Shown: positions 6,843-14,864 of the stretch, in pieces
Numbering within the stretch: the stretch's first letter is position 1
Layout of the letters: the number at the start of each line of letters is the position of its first letter
Assembly (NCBI GenBank): GCA_035294725.1
Contig: DATGKK010000022.1
Span: forward strand, 1-19,729
DNA from: DATGKK01 sp035294725
GTDB taxonomy: Bacteria; Actinomycetota; Acidimicrobiia; Acidimicrobiales; Bog-793
DNA: 19,729 nucleotides
Reading direction: 5' to 3'
Notes under the pieces: model-generated
The model's database searches: none
Seen by the model: the letters and a program-made list of their open reading frames with translations, nothing else
Told to the model about the DNA's origin: nothing
Position numbers and translations under genes: made by a program

Positions 6843-7562
6843 ATTCGACTCCGCAGTGAGGGCGCGTGTGCGCCGCTAGTGAACTGGGGAGCGACACACC
6901 CAATGAGCACTCCGGTCGCCCGGCGGACCGGACCCTGCGTCGCTGCAGCGGAGGGTGGCGACCGTCGTGCGGCAGCCCGCCGATGAATGGCGTCGGCGAT
7001 CGGTCGACCCACCGGGGTGGCTCGAAGACGGGCACAGCGTAGCGGCCGCCGGCGTCCGCGTTGGCGCGCCCCTCCGGCGCCAGCGCCAACCCGGAGGCTT
7101 CAGTGAGGTCCCGGCCAGTCACCGATCATGGCAGCGGGACGCCGGCGCTCGCTCCCATGGCTCGGCGAAGGCCGGGCATGGGCGGGTGGCTAGGACCCTC
7201 GACGGAGCGATCACGTCGAGATGGACCCGCCTGGGCAGGGACTCGAGGATGTCCGGTGCTCATGAGACCAGGCACCTCGGAGAGCGCCGGAGAGAAGACC
7301 GCTCCCTACCAATCCGGCACACCCCGTTGCGAGCGGCATGGGGCGGGCTCGGACCGACGCCAACGTGGGTCGGCGATGAGCCCGACCGGATCATGGTCGC
7401 GATGATGACCCATGGCCGGTGCCCGGCCCTCGACAGGCCGGCACCTCCGTACGGGCGTCCACCCCTGTCGTGCCGCCCTGTGCGGCCTCAGCAGTCAACG
7501 CATCGCCCGTCCGCCCGCCCTGCGGCGACTCCTGCTTGAACCCCAAGGGGCCGGGCGATCGG
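6843..7562. other. 720-base gene-free stretch upstream of the helicase
   Basis: No frame on either strand has a convincing protein. The part nearest the helicase is rich in perfect inverted repeats: TCCGGTC/GACCGGA (6911-6917 and 6926-6932), the palindrome CGCTGCAGCG (6941-6950), and two overlapping stems at 7060-7097. On the minus strand TACGCT at 7041-7036 could be a -10 box, which would give a leader of nearly 190 bases. ATCGCCCG/CGGGCGAT at 7502-7509 and 7552-7559 flank CCCCAAGGGG just behind the hydrolase stop and might terminate that gene. Confidence 0.4.
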
Positions 7563-8363
7563 TCACTGGGCGGGCTCGGCACCCCTTGACATCTCCGCAA
7601 GAAAGGCAGCGACGATGGGACCGGTGACCTCGCGGTGCCAGAACGTCTGGAGATGGCCGAAGCCGGGCAGGACGGCAGCTCGCCCGCTCCCAAGGTGCCG
7701 AGCCGCACGGTCGGCGGCTCCCTCGGGAGCTTCCTTCTCCCCGGCGATGAGCAGCGTCGGGGCAGAAATGCGGGGAAGCAGACTCCAGGAGGACTCGGCA
7801 CCGACCCATGCTTCAATCGAGAGGGCGAACATCTCGGCGTTAGTGGTGGCGAGGTTGTCCATCAACCATGGCGGTGGCGGCTCGGACTCCCTTGCCGCCA
7901 TAGCTTCCATCGCCGCCTGCATGCCGGCTGCGCGGATCTCAGCTGTCCGCGCTCCAATCGCCGCCGAGTCGGCGCTGTGATCGTCGTCGGGTTCCGGCAC
8001 GCTCCCAATGGCCACCAATGCCCATATCCTGTCAGGGTGGGCGGCAGCCACCCGAAAGCCGATCCTGGCGCCGCTCGAGTAGCCGATCATGGCAGCCCGG
8101 TCAATACCGGTAGCGTCGAGCACGGCGATGACGTCGCCGACGTATTCCTCGATACGGTGGGCGGCAACGCCGGCTGGCTGGTCACTGCGTCCCCGACCTC
8201 GGTGATCGAGGAGCACGCATCGGTAGCCGGCTAGATCCTCGGTGTAGCCGGCGAGCGTCCACATACGCCCGTCGCCGCCTCCACCGGTATGGAGGAGCAC
8301 AGGGGAGCCGACGCCCGTGTCCTCGTAGTACAGACGCACGCCATCTCGCGCAATCGTCGGCAC
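7563..8363 (-). CDS. Alpha/beta hydrolase (haloperoxidase/lactonase-like fold)
   Basis: A 266-residue alpha/beta hydrolase with the small-molecule esterase/lactonase layout: LLHTGGGGDGRMW near 23-35 (oxyanion region), DHRGRGRSD at 53-61, nucleophile Ser96 in GYSSG, and His237 in GFGHLQT. The usual acid after the sixth strand is not an obvious Asp: the stretch reads LLIAGEKEAPE (205-213), so Glu209 or Glu211 may serve. The start is the GTG at 8363, with AAGGGGGA a few bases upstream and a stop directly before it in frame. Third-position G/C preference looks weaker than in neighbouring genes. It is isolated, with about 650-720 bases of non-coding DNA on each side. The substrate is unknown. Confidence 0.85.
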   Translation of the reverse strand: MPTIARDGVRLYYEDTGVGSPVLLHTGGGGDGRMWTLAGYTEDLAGYRCVLLDHRGRGRSDQPAGVAAHRIEEYVGDVIAVLDATGIDRAAMIGYSSGARIGFRVAAAHPDRIWALVAIGSVPEPDDDHSADSAAIGARTAEIRAAGMQAAMEAMAARESEPPPPWLMDNLATTNAEMFALSIEAWVGAESSWSLLPRISAPTLLIAGEKEAPEGAADRAARHLGSGRAAVLPGFGHLQTFWHREVTGPIVAAFLAEMSRGAEPAQ

Positions 8364-9024
8364 TCATGTCCCCCTTCGACTCGAGGCGGGCAGGCGATCG
8401 TCGGACCTGCGCGGACCCTAACACCGGCGACTCACCTCGGCACTACCTGACTACAGCAGCGCGTAGCGCCAGGCAGGAACATCATGATGAGCCATCCGTC
8501 GAGCAGCGCAGGCACTTCATCTGAGAGGCCGTCGAGGATCGCGTGATGATGCGCCCCAAGTTTGGGGGCCCATTCTTCAGCTGCACCTCAGCTTGGCTGG
8601 TGTGGTGGCGGGCTCCGCAGGCTGCCATCGACCGACGATGCGAGTCCGATCCACCATCACGGGCAAGGACGTCCACACGAGAGGAGGCGGGGCAGCCAAA
8701 CCCTTGAGGAGATTGTGCGAGAGCTCGCCGACGGCCACCAGCTGCTCCGCGAGCACCGGTGACCGAGGACTGGACCCCGCCTTGTCGGAGCCGTGGCGGT
8801 CATCCTTCTCGCCATCGGTGCGCGGTGTCACCGCCGGGCCAGGGCGGCACCTGCCCCGAGGTCGTGCCGTTCGGTGATCACCCCCACCCCCTCCTGCCGG
8901 AGAGCGCACCGCGACGGTCGTGCCGTGGGCGGAACCCCGTCACGACCGACCGCGGACGCCCGCGCGCCATCACGGCGCCAGCACGCGGCCGAGCACGGGC
9001 GTGTGCGCAGGCGGCTCGACCCCG
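8364..9024. other. 661-base stretch without an intact gene
   Basis: No complete gene is supported on either strand. The middle contains a broken-looking minus-strand coding trace, listed separately at 8432-8800. The stretch from about 8800 to 9024, behind the VOC gene stop, shows nothing I can identify. Confidence 0.4.
8432..8800 (-). pseudogene. Possible frameshifted gene remnant, family not recognised
   Basis: On the minus strand one frame reads VLAEQLVAVGELSHNLLKG, then WTSLPVMVDRTRIVGRW, and stops at TGA near 8577. The next frame continues in protein-like style (AEEWAPKLG, then AILDGLSDEVPALLDGW) to TGA at 8434-8432. Joining the two needs one frameshift near 8580. I cannot name a family, and chance open reading is possible at this base composition, so this is a low-confidence call. 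It lies in the gene-free gap between the hydrolase and the VOC gene. Confidence 0.22.
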
Positions 9025-9804
9025 TCAATGCTTCGGTTCGCAGAGCAGAAACGGCGCTCCGGCCGGATCTGCCACGTGCGCGACCCGCCCCAGCCCGCCG
9101 TCCCGAGGGGCGTTGAGCACCGACCCGCCGAGCGCGAGCACCCGTGCCACGGCGGCATCGAGGTCGTCGCTCTGCCAGAAGACGGACCAGGCCGGCGCCG
9201 CGCCTGGAGCCAGGTTCTCGACCTCGTCGCCGATGCCGGCAAGCGGGCGGCCCGTCTCGGGGTCCATGTAGCCGGCATAGTGGTGCCCGTCGTCGGTCGT
9301 CTCCTCGAGCGGGTCCCAGCCGAACACCTTCCGGTAGAAGTCCACTGCCCCGTGGTAGTCCTCGGTGTCGAAGGCGAAGAACCTGGGCGCGCCGTCCTCG
9401 TTGATCACGGTGAAGCCGGGGAAGGTGCCGGGCTGCCAGACGCCGATGACGAGTCCCTGCCGGTCGGTGATCACCGCCTGGACGCCGAGGTCGCCGACGG
9501 GCATCGCAGGTCCCAGCACCTTTGCGCCATGGTCGGCAGCAAGCCTCAAGGTCTGCCCGATGTCACCCGAGGCGAGGTAGGGCTTCCAAGTGTCGTCGGC
9601 GTGCAGATCGCCGATGTCGCCGATCGCACCAGCGACCGGCACGCCGTCTCTGGTGAACATGAAGTAGCCGCCGTGCTCGGGGCTCGGCTCCTCTGCCACC
9701 CAACCGAACAACTCGGCGTAGAACCGCCGGCTGCTCTCCACCTCTGAGGTCCACAGTTCCACCCAACACGGTGCCCCCATCGGAGCTGAGTCCCGTCGTG
9801 TCAT
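9025..9804 (-). CDS. Two-domain VOC (glyoxalase/bleomycin-resistance fold) protein, CFP32/Rv0577-like
   Basis: A 259-residue protein built from two VOC modules of about 125 residues: PCWVELWTSEVESSRRFYAE-LFGW (12-35) and RFFAFDTEDYHGAVDFYRK-VFGW (141-163). Each has the typical helix/'FY..lFGW' signature and a late strand (VITDRQGLVIGVWQPG; VADPAGAPFLLCEP). The order and length match the mycobacterial Rv0577 (CFP32) group, whose biochemical role is not firmly settled. The usual metal-binding His/Glu set of glyoxalase I is not obvious, so metal-independent ligand binding is likely. The start is the ATG at 9804, with AAAGGAA upstream. It is a single gene with no operon partner. Confidence 0.88.
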   Translation of the reverse strand: MTRRDSAPMGAPCWVELWTSEVESSRRFYAELFGWVAEEPSPEHGGYFMFTRDGVPVAGAIGDIGDLHADDTWKPYLASGDIGQTLRLAADHGAKVLGPAMPVGDLGVQAVITDRQGLVIGVWQPGTFPGFTVINEDGAPRFFAFDTEDYHGAVDFYRKVFGWDPLEETTDDGHHYAGYMDPETGRPLAGIGDEVENLAPGAAPAWSVFWQSDDLDAAVARVLALGGSVLNAPRDGGLGRVAHVADPAGAPFLLCEPKH

Positions 9805-9965
9805 GGCTGATTCCTTTCGCTGGAGGCCCTTCGGCGTGGAGACGGGCGCAGCCGGTGGATCTCATCGGGCGCGACTCGCCTCCAGTCCGGGCGACACCAA
9901 ACCACGGGCAAGGTGTCGAGCGCTAGGGAGCGGCAGCAGCCCGGCTACCAGGGGGAACGATCGAG

Positions 9966-10038
9966 AGCGGACGACGGGACTCGAACCCGCGACCCTCACC
10001 TTGGCAAGGTGATGCTCTACCAACTGAGCCACGTCCGC
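9966..10038 (-). tRNA. tRNA-Gly (anticodon GCC)
   Basis: It folds as a complete cloverleaf: acceptor GCGGACG/CGTCCGC (7 bp, 10038-10032 with 9973-9967), D-arm GCTC/GAGC, anticodon stem TCACC/GGTGA with loop TTGCCAA (anticodon GCC), 5-base variable loop, and T-arm with TTCGAGT loop. The discriminator base is T (position 9966), as expected for glycine. The 3' CCA is not encoded. Confidence 0.97.
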
Positions 10039-10051
10039 GTGCCTGATCGTC

Positions 10052-10081
10052 ATCCTAGCAACGCGCCGCTCGGACGGTCAT
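10052..10081 (-). promoter_or_regulatory. Promoter of tRNA-Gly
   Basis: On the minus strand, ATGACC (10081-10076, resembling TTGACA) is followed by an 18-base spacer and TAGGAT (10057-10052, resembling TATAAT). The -10 ends 13 bases before the mature tRNA 5' end, a normal distance for a short tRNA leader. Confidence 0.55.
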
Positions 10082-10205
10082 GACCGGGGCGCACTTCGGA
10101 GGGCACCTCGAGGTCGTCGGGAGCGACATGACACCCCGGAGGTTTCTCGGTGCGGCACAATGGGGACGACTATTAGTGGTCGATCGGATACTCTGAGTGG
10201 CAAAC

Positions 10206-11975
10206 ATGGATAGCAGCTCGATCCCCCCTAGCGAGCGGCGCCGGGTGCTCGCAGCATGGGTCCGACGATGCCAGGAGATGGGCGTGTCGGTCGGCCCCTG
10301 CCTGACTCCGCAGGCCCACTACCTGCTCCACGCACTGCTCGACTCGCTCGAGTCCGACCAGGGCTCTGCGCCACTCGGACGGGCCGCGAGGAGCTGGGGA
10401 GCCCGCTTCTCGGCTCCCGCCGACGTGCTGACCTATCTCTCGGCGCTGAGAACCGTGCTCGCTGAGCAGCAGGCGGTCGCCGCGGTCGCGACTCCCTCCC
10501 CGGCCGGGGAGGGCCCGCCACCACTGCATCCCGCCGAGGCGGCGCGGCGCGTGGCCGCCCTCATCGACCAGGTCAGCCGGGAAGCCGTCGACGCTGCGGC
10601 CGCCAATCTGCGCGCGGCGGCCCGGACGGACCCGCTCACGGGCTGTGCGAACCGTCTCGCCCTGAACGAGGACCTGGCCCGCGCAACCTTCATGGCCGCG
10701 GAGGATGGCGTCGACCTGGCCATCGCGATGATCGACCTCGACGGGCTGAAGCAGATCAACGACTCGCACGGCCACGAAGCGGGTGACGCAGCACTCGTCG
10801 GGCTCGCCGGGACGCTCCGCCAGGTGTTGCGCGCGAGCGACTCGCTCTACCGGATCGGCGGTGACGAGTTCGTCGTGGTCGCCCCCTTCACGAGCGCCGA
10901 GGGGGCGGAGTCGATGCTGCGGCGAGCGATGGCGCTCGACGGCCCCTCATTCAGCTGGGGGGTGGCGAGCCTCGCCACCGTCGGTCCCGAGGCGCTGGCG
11001 CAGCCGAGCCTGCTCGTCGCCGCCGCCGATGCCGCGCTCTACGACTCCCGGGCGAGGCGGCGCTCCACCACAACCTCCCTTGCCCTCCCGGCGACGAGCG
11101 TGGCAGCCGGAGCTGCCGCTGCCGTCGGGCCGGCGGCGGCCGACGATTCCTCAACGGTGATGCCGGGCGCCGCCGCCGCTCCCTCCAACGACGCGGCCGG
11201 AGCGCCCTCGGGAGCGCAAGCCCCTGATCCGCCCTACCGCCAGCGGCGAGTGAGAGGCCGCGGGGCGTCCACCTCCGCCGGCCTCGGCACCGTGGCCGCC
11301 GTCCTGCTCGTGGTCATCGGCGCGCTGAGCGTCGCGCTCTCGCTCGAGAGCGACTCCACCCCGGGCGTCGGCTCGGCGTTGACCGGAAACGGGGGCGGTG
11401 CGCCAGTGCCGTTCGCGATCGGCAGCGGCAGCGCCGGGCACCACCATCACACCAGCACGACCGGACGGGCGCCCACGGCGAGCCGGCTCACTGGACGACG
11501 AGGGGCCACCGGCGGCTCCGCGCCCGAGCGTGCCGGCTCTGCGGGCGCTGCGCCGGGCGCCCGCCCGCGCCGCACGAGCGGGAGCGGAGCTGGCGCAGGC
11601 TCCGGAGCTCGCACGAGCTCGGCGCCGGCCGGCTCCACTCACGGCGGGTCGAGCCCGAGCCCGCAAGGAGGCTCGCCGGTCGCGGGGTCCGGCTCGGGCA
11701 CTGGTGCGGTCCTCGACATCGCACCGGTGCCGCCGGCGGCCATCGGGCAGCCGGCTGCCGCCCCACGGCCCGTCCCAGGGCCGCCAGGTCCGGCCGCGCC
11801 CGCCCCCCACCGCCATCACGGGCCGGCCAGCGGCCATCCGGCCCGCCCTGGTCCGGCGGGGCACGGATTGCGAGCGCGGCAACCGGCGGGGCATCGCAGC
11901 TCCCGGGGCCGTCCGCGGGGCCTGCGCCACCACGGCCGCGGTGGCCGCCGCCGCGGTCACCACGGTGGCCGCTGA
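10206..11975 (+). CDS. GGDEF diguanylate cyclase with C-terminal membrane anchor and low-complexity tail
   Basis: A 589-residue protein predicted to make cyclic di-GMP from two GTP. From the ATG at 10206: a helical region (1-135) of unknown type; a GGDEF domain beginning RTDPLTGCANR (140-150) with DLDGLKQINDSHGHEAGD (177-194), active site GGDEF (218-222) and an inhibitory-site motif RASD five residues before it (209-212); a Pro/Ala-rich linker; an Arg-rich stretch (RQRRVRGRG); one hydrophobic helix (about 360-379); then about 210 residues rich in Gly, Ser, Pro, Ala and His (GHHHHTS, PHRHHG, GRGGRRRGHHGGR). Positive-inside logic puts the GGDEF in the cytoplasm and the tail outside, the reverse of the usual order of sensor then anchor then GGDEF. 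A GTG at 10197 is an alternative start; GAGTGG precedes the ATG. Confidence 0.85.
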   Translation: MDSSSIPPSERRRVLAAWVRRCQEMGVSVGPCLTPQAHYLLHALLDSLESDQGSAPLGRAARSWGARFSAPADVLTYLSALRTVLAEQQAVAAVATPSPAGEGPPPLHPAEAARRVAALIDQVSREAVDAAAANLRAAARTDPLTGCANRLALNEDLARATFMAAEDGVDLAIAMIDLDGLKQINDSHGHEAGDAALVGLAGTLRQVLRASDSLYRIGGDEFVVVAPFTSAEGAESMLRRAMALDGPSFSWGVASLATVGPEALAQPSLLVAAADAALYDSRARRRSTTTSLALPATSVAAGAAAAVGPAAADDSSTVMPGAAAAPSNDAAGAPSGAQAPDPPYRQRRVRGRGASTSAGLGTVAAVLLVVIGALSVALSLESDSTPGVGSALTGNGGGAPVPFAIGSGSAGHHHHTSTTGRAPTASRLTGRRGATGGSAPERAGSAGAAPGARPRRTSGSGAGAGSGARTSSAPAGSTHGGSSPSPQGGSPVAGSGSGTGAVLDIAPVPPAAIGQPAAAPRPVPGPPGPAAPAPHRHHGPASGHPARPGPAGHGLRARQPAGHRSSRGRPRGLRHHGRGGRRRGHHGGR

Positions 11976-11993
11976 GCGGCTAGACACGTCGCC

Positions 11994-12782
11994 ATGACGG
12001 CGACCGATCTCGACGCCGCGCTGGCCCGCTACATCCGCCCCGACACCTTCCCGCTCGGCATCCGGATGCTCGCTCCGGGCGAGCCGTTGCCCGAGGGGGT
12101 CCGGGTGCCGAGCCGCGACGTCGGGGAGCGATGGATCGTCTGCCAGTCGATCGGGATCGCACGGCGGTTCGGCTGGTCGATCGCCGTCGGCAAGGAGGAC
12201 GTGATCTGCCCGCTTGCGTCGGTCGCCTTCGGCTTTCGCGCCGCCAACGCCCGCTACGACGCCGGGGAGGCCGCTCTCGGCATGTACTGCTCCGACGAGA
12301 GCGCGGCGAGGGCGCTCGAAGGTGCGACCTGGCGCTTCCCGACCGGCAGGTACGAGCGGCTCTGCGTGGCACCGCTCTCGCGGCTCACCTTCGAGCCCCA
12401 CGTCGTGGTCGTCTACGGCAACAGCGCCCAAGTGATGAGGCTCGTCAACGCCGCTCTGCACGCCCGGGGCGGGCGGATCGAGAGCGCGTCGGGCGGCCGG
12501 CTCGACTGCGCCGAGCTCGTCATCCAGACGATGACGACGAACGAGCCGAAGGTCGTGCTCCCCTGCAATGGGGACAGGGTCTTCGGGATGGCCCAGGACA
12601 CCGAGATGGCCTTCGCCTTCCCCGCCGAGCGTGCGGCCGAGATCGTCACCGGCTTGGAGGCGACCCACGCCGGCGGCGTGCGCTACCCGATCCCCGTCGC
12701 CATGCGATCGACGGTCACGATGCCCCAGCGGTACCAGGAGCTCCTCGCCTCACTCGACGAGCGCGCGGGCGAGCCGGAGTGA
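11994..12782 (+). CDS. DUF169 family protein
   Basis: A 262-residue protein matching DUF169 (COG2043) in length and pattern: an N-terminal LGIRMLAPGEPLPEG, six spaced cysteines (50, 72, 99, 124, 172, 191), GYxxG-free but Gly-rich turns, VVVVYGNSAQVMRL (137-150), and MAFAFPAERAAEIVTGLEATH toward the end. The family is of unknown function; the cysteines suggest metal or cofactor binding, which is inference. The ATG lies 18 bases behind the diguanylate cyclase stop on the same strand, with no clear ribosome site, so the two are probably cotranscribed. It ends 6 bases from the convergent fumarylacetoacetase gene. Confidence 0.8.
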   Translation: MTATDLDAALARYIRPDTFPLGIRMLAPGEPLPEGVRVPSRDVGERWIVCQSIGIARRFGWSIAVGKEDVICPLASVAFGFRAANARYDAGEAALGMYCSDESAARALEGATWRFPTGRYERLCVAPLSRLTFEPHVVVVYGNSAQVMRLVNAALHARGGRIESASGGRLDCAELVIQTMTTNEPKVVLPCNGDRVFGMAQDTEMAFAFPAERAAEIVTGLEATHAGGVRYPIPVAMRSTVTMPQRYQELLASLDERAGEPE

Positions 12783-12788
12783 GCCGGC

Positions 12789-13991
12789 CTACTGCCCCAC
12801 GATCGTCCCGGCGACCTCGCCGAGGCTGAATCGCTCGCCGTCAGGGCCCGGCGCCGTCCCCCTGATGACGACGGTGTCGCCGTCCTCGAGGAACGAGCGC
12901 TCCTCTCCGGAAGCGAGCCGCACCGGCTCGGTGCCGTTCCAGGAGAGCTCGAGGAACGAGCCCCGCTCCTCCCTCCCGTCCCCGGACACCGTGCCCGACG
13001 CCAACAGGTCGCCCGTGCGCATCGAGGCGCCGTTCACGGTCATGTGAGCGAGCTGCTGGGGTCCGGTCCAGTACATGACGCGGAACGGAGGCCGGGACAC
13101 GACGGTGCCGTTCCACTCGATCTCGAGGGCGAGGTCGAGGCCCCACGGCTCGTCGACTCGCAGGTACTCGAACGGCTCGGGATCCTGGGGTGGTGGCGCG
13201 ATCCGGGCCGCCTCGAGGGCGTCGAACGTCACGACCCACGGCGAGATCGACGTCGCGAAGGACTTCCCGAGGAACGGGCCGAGGGGAACGTACTCCCAGG
13301 CCTGGATGTCGCGGGCCGACCAGTCGTTGACGAGCACGATCCCGAAGGCGTGCTCGGCGAAGGCCGAGGTGGGGACCGGCTCGCCGAGCACGGAGGGCAC
13401 GCCGATGATCACCCCCACCTCCGCCTCGATGTCGAGGCGGAGCGAGGGTCCGAACGCCGGCGCCGGATCGGAGGGAGCCTTGCGCTGGCCGGACGGCCGG
13501 CGGACGGGCGTCCCGGAGACGACCACCGTTCCCGATCGCCCGTGGTACCCGATCGGCAGGTGCTTCCAGTTCGGCGTGAGGGCGTCGCCGCCGGGCCGGA
13601 AGATCCGCCCCACGTTGCTCGCGTGCTGCTCGGAGGCATAGAAGTCGACGTAGTCGGCCACCTCGATCGGCAGGTGGAGGCGGACCTCGCCACGGGGCAC
13701 GAGATGGGGCTCGACGTCGGGACGGTGCCGCTCGTCGGTGAGCAGCTCGGTGAGGCGGCTGCGGACCGAGCTCCAGCTCTCCCGGCCGAGCGCCATGAAG
13801 GGGTTGAGCGACGGGGCCGCGAACACCTCGTCCCCGAGCGCCCCTGCGCAGTCGAGCACGTGGTCCCCGATCGCGACCCCGACCCGGCGCCGGCTCACCG
13901 GCTCGTCGAGGCGGGAGAAGACGCCGTAGGGGAGGTTCCCGACCGGGAAGCCGGACCCCTCCGGGACCGGAACCCAACTCGCCGCGCTCAT
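12789..13991 (-). CDS. fahA: Fumarylacetoacetase
   Basis: A 400-residue enzyme that hydrolyses 4-fumarylacetoacetate to fumarate and acetoacetate, the last step of tyrosine/homogentisate breakdown. All residues known in the mammalian enzyme are found with a constant offset of ten: Asp116 and Tyr118 (DFYASEQH), catalytic His123, Arg132, Tyr149, Glu189 and Glu191 (LDIEAEVG), Asp223, Gln230, Tyr234 and Lys243 (PFLGKSFATS). Length is close to the family norm. The ATG overlaps the upstream gene's stop (ATGA, 13991-13988), so it is translated from the same message. Homogentisate dioxygenase and maleylacetoacetate isomerase are not in the window. Confidence 0.96.
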   Translation of the reverse strand: MSAASWVPVPEGSGFPVGNLPYGVFSRLDEPVSRRRVGVAIGDHVLDCAGALGDEVFAAPSLNPFMALGRESWSSVRSRLTELLTDERHRPDVEPHLVPRGEVRLHLPIEVADYVDFYASEQHASNVGRIFRPGGDALTPNWKHLPIGYHGRSGTVVVSGTPVRRPSGQRKAPSDPAPAFGPSLRLDIEAEVGVIIGVPSVLGEPVPTSAFAEHAFGIVLVNDWSARDIQAWEYVPLGPFLGKSFATSISPWVVTFDALEAARIAPPPQDPEPFEYLRVDEPWGLDLALEIEWNGTVVSRPPFRVMYWTGPQQLAHMTVNGASMRTGDLLASGTVSGDGREERGSFLELSWNGTEPVRLASGEERSFLEDGDTVVIRGTAPGPDGERFSLGEVAGTIVGQ

Positions 13992-14857
13992 CGCCGCCCC
14001 GGCGCGCCGGCGGTGCCCGCCGCGCCGGGCACCCGCTCATCGAGGCACCCGAGCTCGACGAGGTCCTCGACCGGCTCGCTCGTGCTGCACGAGCCGTAGG
14101 AGACGAGCAGGGCGCGGGCCCGCTCGGCACGAGCGGCCGGCATCTCGATCGCCTCCCGCACGAGGGCGCTGGCGTCGCTCGAGCACAGCACCGCCGCGAC
14201 CTCCCCGGGCGAGGCTCCGGACACCGCCCGGGCAGCCGCGAGGAGCAGGTTGAGGAACCCGTGGTGCTCGAATCCGGTCTGTTCGTCGCGATAGCGCACC
14301 GCATGATGGAGCCCTGCCGTCGCCTTGCAGGCGACGGCGGCGGCCGCGCAGGCGCACAGCACGTCAGCGAGCTGGGCTGCGCTCGGGAACAGCTCCGGCG
14401 TCATCCCACCACAGCGGATCTTGACGCCTGAACGCCCGCCGGTGGCAACGACGGCCTCGAGACCGCTTTGCCACCTCCCGGTCACGGGCAGCTCGGCGAA
14501 GACGGGCACGCCGGCCGGCAGGCTCGCAACGGGGAGCGCCGCTCCCTCGGCAAGGACGCCCTCGATCCCGGCGAGCTCGAGCCTCGGCTCCTCGCCGACC
14601 CGGCCGGCTGCCGCCTCGATCGCGCCCGAGTCGAGCGGGGAGACGATGAGCGAGAGGGCGAGCCGGTCGTCGGGCCGCAGGCAGGCGACCAGCTCCTCGA
14701 GCCGGCTCGCCGGGCAGACGAAGCGATGGCTCAGCACCTCGCTCCCGGCAGCCTGGTCCGCCCGGTGCCGAGCGAGCGCCTCGGCCATCGGGAGCTGTGC
14801 TGGCGGGAAGAGGCCCGCATCGTCGACCAGTCCGGCGAACAACACTGGTGTCGGCAC
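13988..14857 (-). CDS. Unrecognised protein coupled to fumarylacetoacetase
   Basis: A 289-residue protein from a GTG start (PTPVLFAGLVDDAGLFPP). It has alternating short hydrophobic strands and helices suggestive of a TIM-barrel-like fold. Striking segments likely to be conserved are FVCPASR (46-52), FAELPV (120-125), GVKIRCGGMTPELFPS (144-159), CKATAGLHHAVRYRDE (177-192), EHHGFLNLLLA (197-207) and SYGSCSTSEPVEDLVELG (253-270). The Lys/Arg/His-rich motifs look catalytic or phosphate-binding. I recall similar unnamed actinobacterial proteins but cannot assign a reaction. The stop overlaps the fahA start by ATGA, implying fixed stoichiometry and a linked job. No signal peptide or membrane segment is visible. 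Confidence 0.75.
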   Translation of the reverse strand: MPTPVLFAGLVDDAGLFPPAQLPMAEALARHRADQAAGSEVLSHRFVCPASRLEELVACLRPDDRLALSLIVSPLDSGAIEAAAGRVGEEPRLELAGIEGVLAEGAALPVASLPAGVPVFAELPVTGRWQSGLEAVVATGGRSGVKIRCGGMTPELFPSAAQLADVLCACAAAAVACKATAGLHHAVRYRDEQTGFEHHGFLNLLLAAARAVSGASPGEVAAVLCSSDASALVREAIEMPAARAERARALLVSYGSCSTSEPVEDLVELGCLDERVPGAAGTAGAPGRR

Positions 14858-14864
14858 GGCAGCG

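Noticed and set aside
5862..6986. 374-codon plus-strand open frame
   Set aside because: It is antisense to the DEAD-box helicase with all motifs intact, and has no recognisable protein content.
6955..7539. 194-codon plus-strand frame in the helicase/hydrolase gap
   Set aside because: Composition is irregular, there is no ribosome site, no family pattern, and it has poor codon bias.
8562..8762. Plus-strand tail TLEEIVRELADGHQLLREHR resembling IS3 OrfA
   Set aside because: The similarity is short and superficial. The opposite strand reads better, and no second IS3 element is visible.
9025..10038. tRNA-Gly as an integration site with a duplicated 3' end
   Set aside because: I found no second copy of the tRNA 3' end in the window and no integrase gene.
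9862..10053. 63-codon minus-strand frame reading AQLVEHHLAKVRVAGSSPV
   Set aside because: This is the familiar spurious translation of a tRNA gene (tRNA-Gly here).
11151..12668. 505-codon minus-strand open frame opposite the cyclase tail and DUF169 gene
   Set aside because: It is antisense to two well-supported plus-strand genes and has a low-complexity, Arg/Gly/Ala-rich product. Such frames arise from the high GC.
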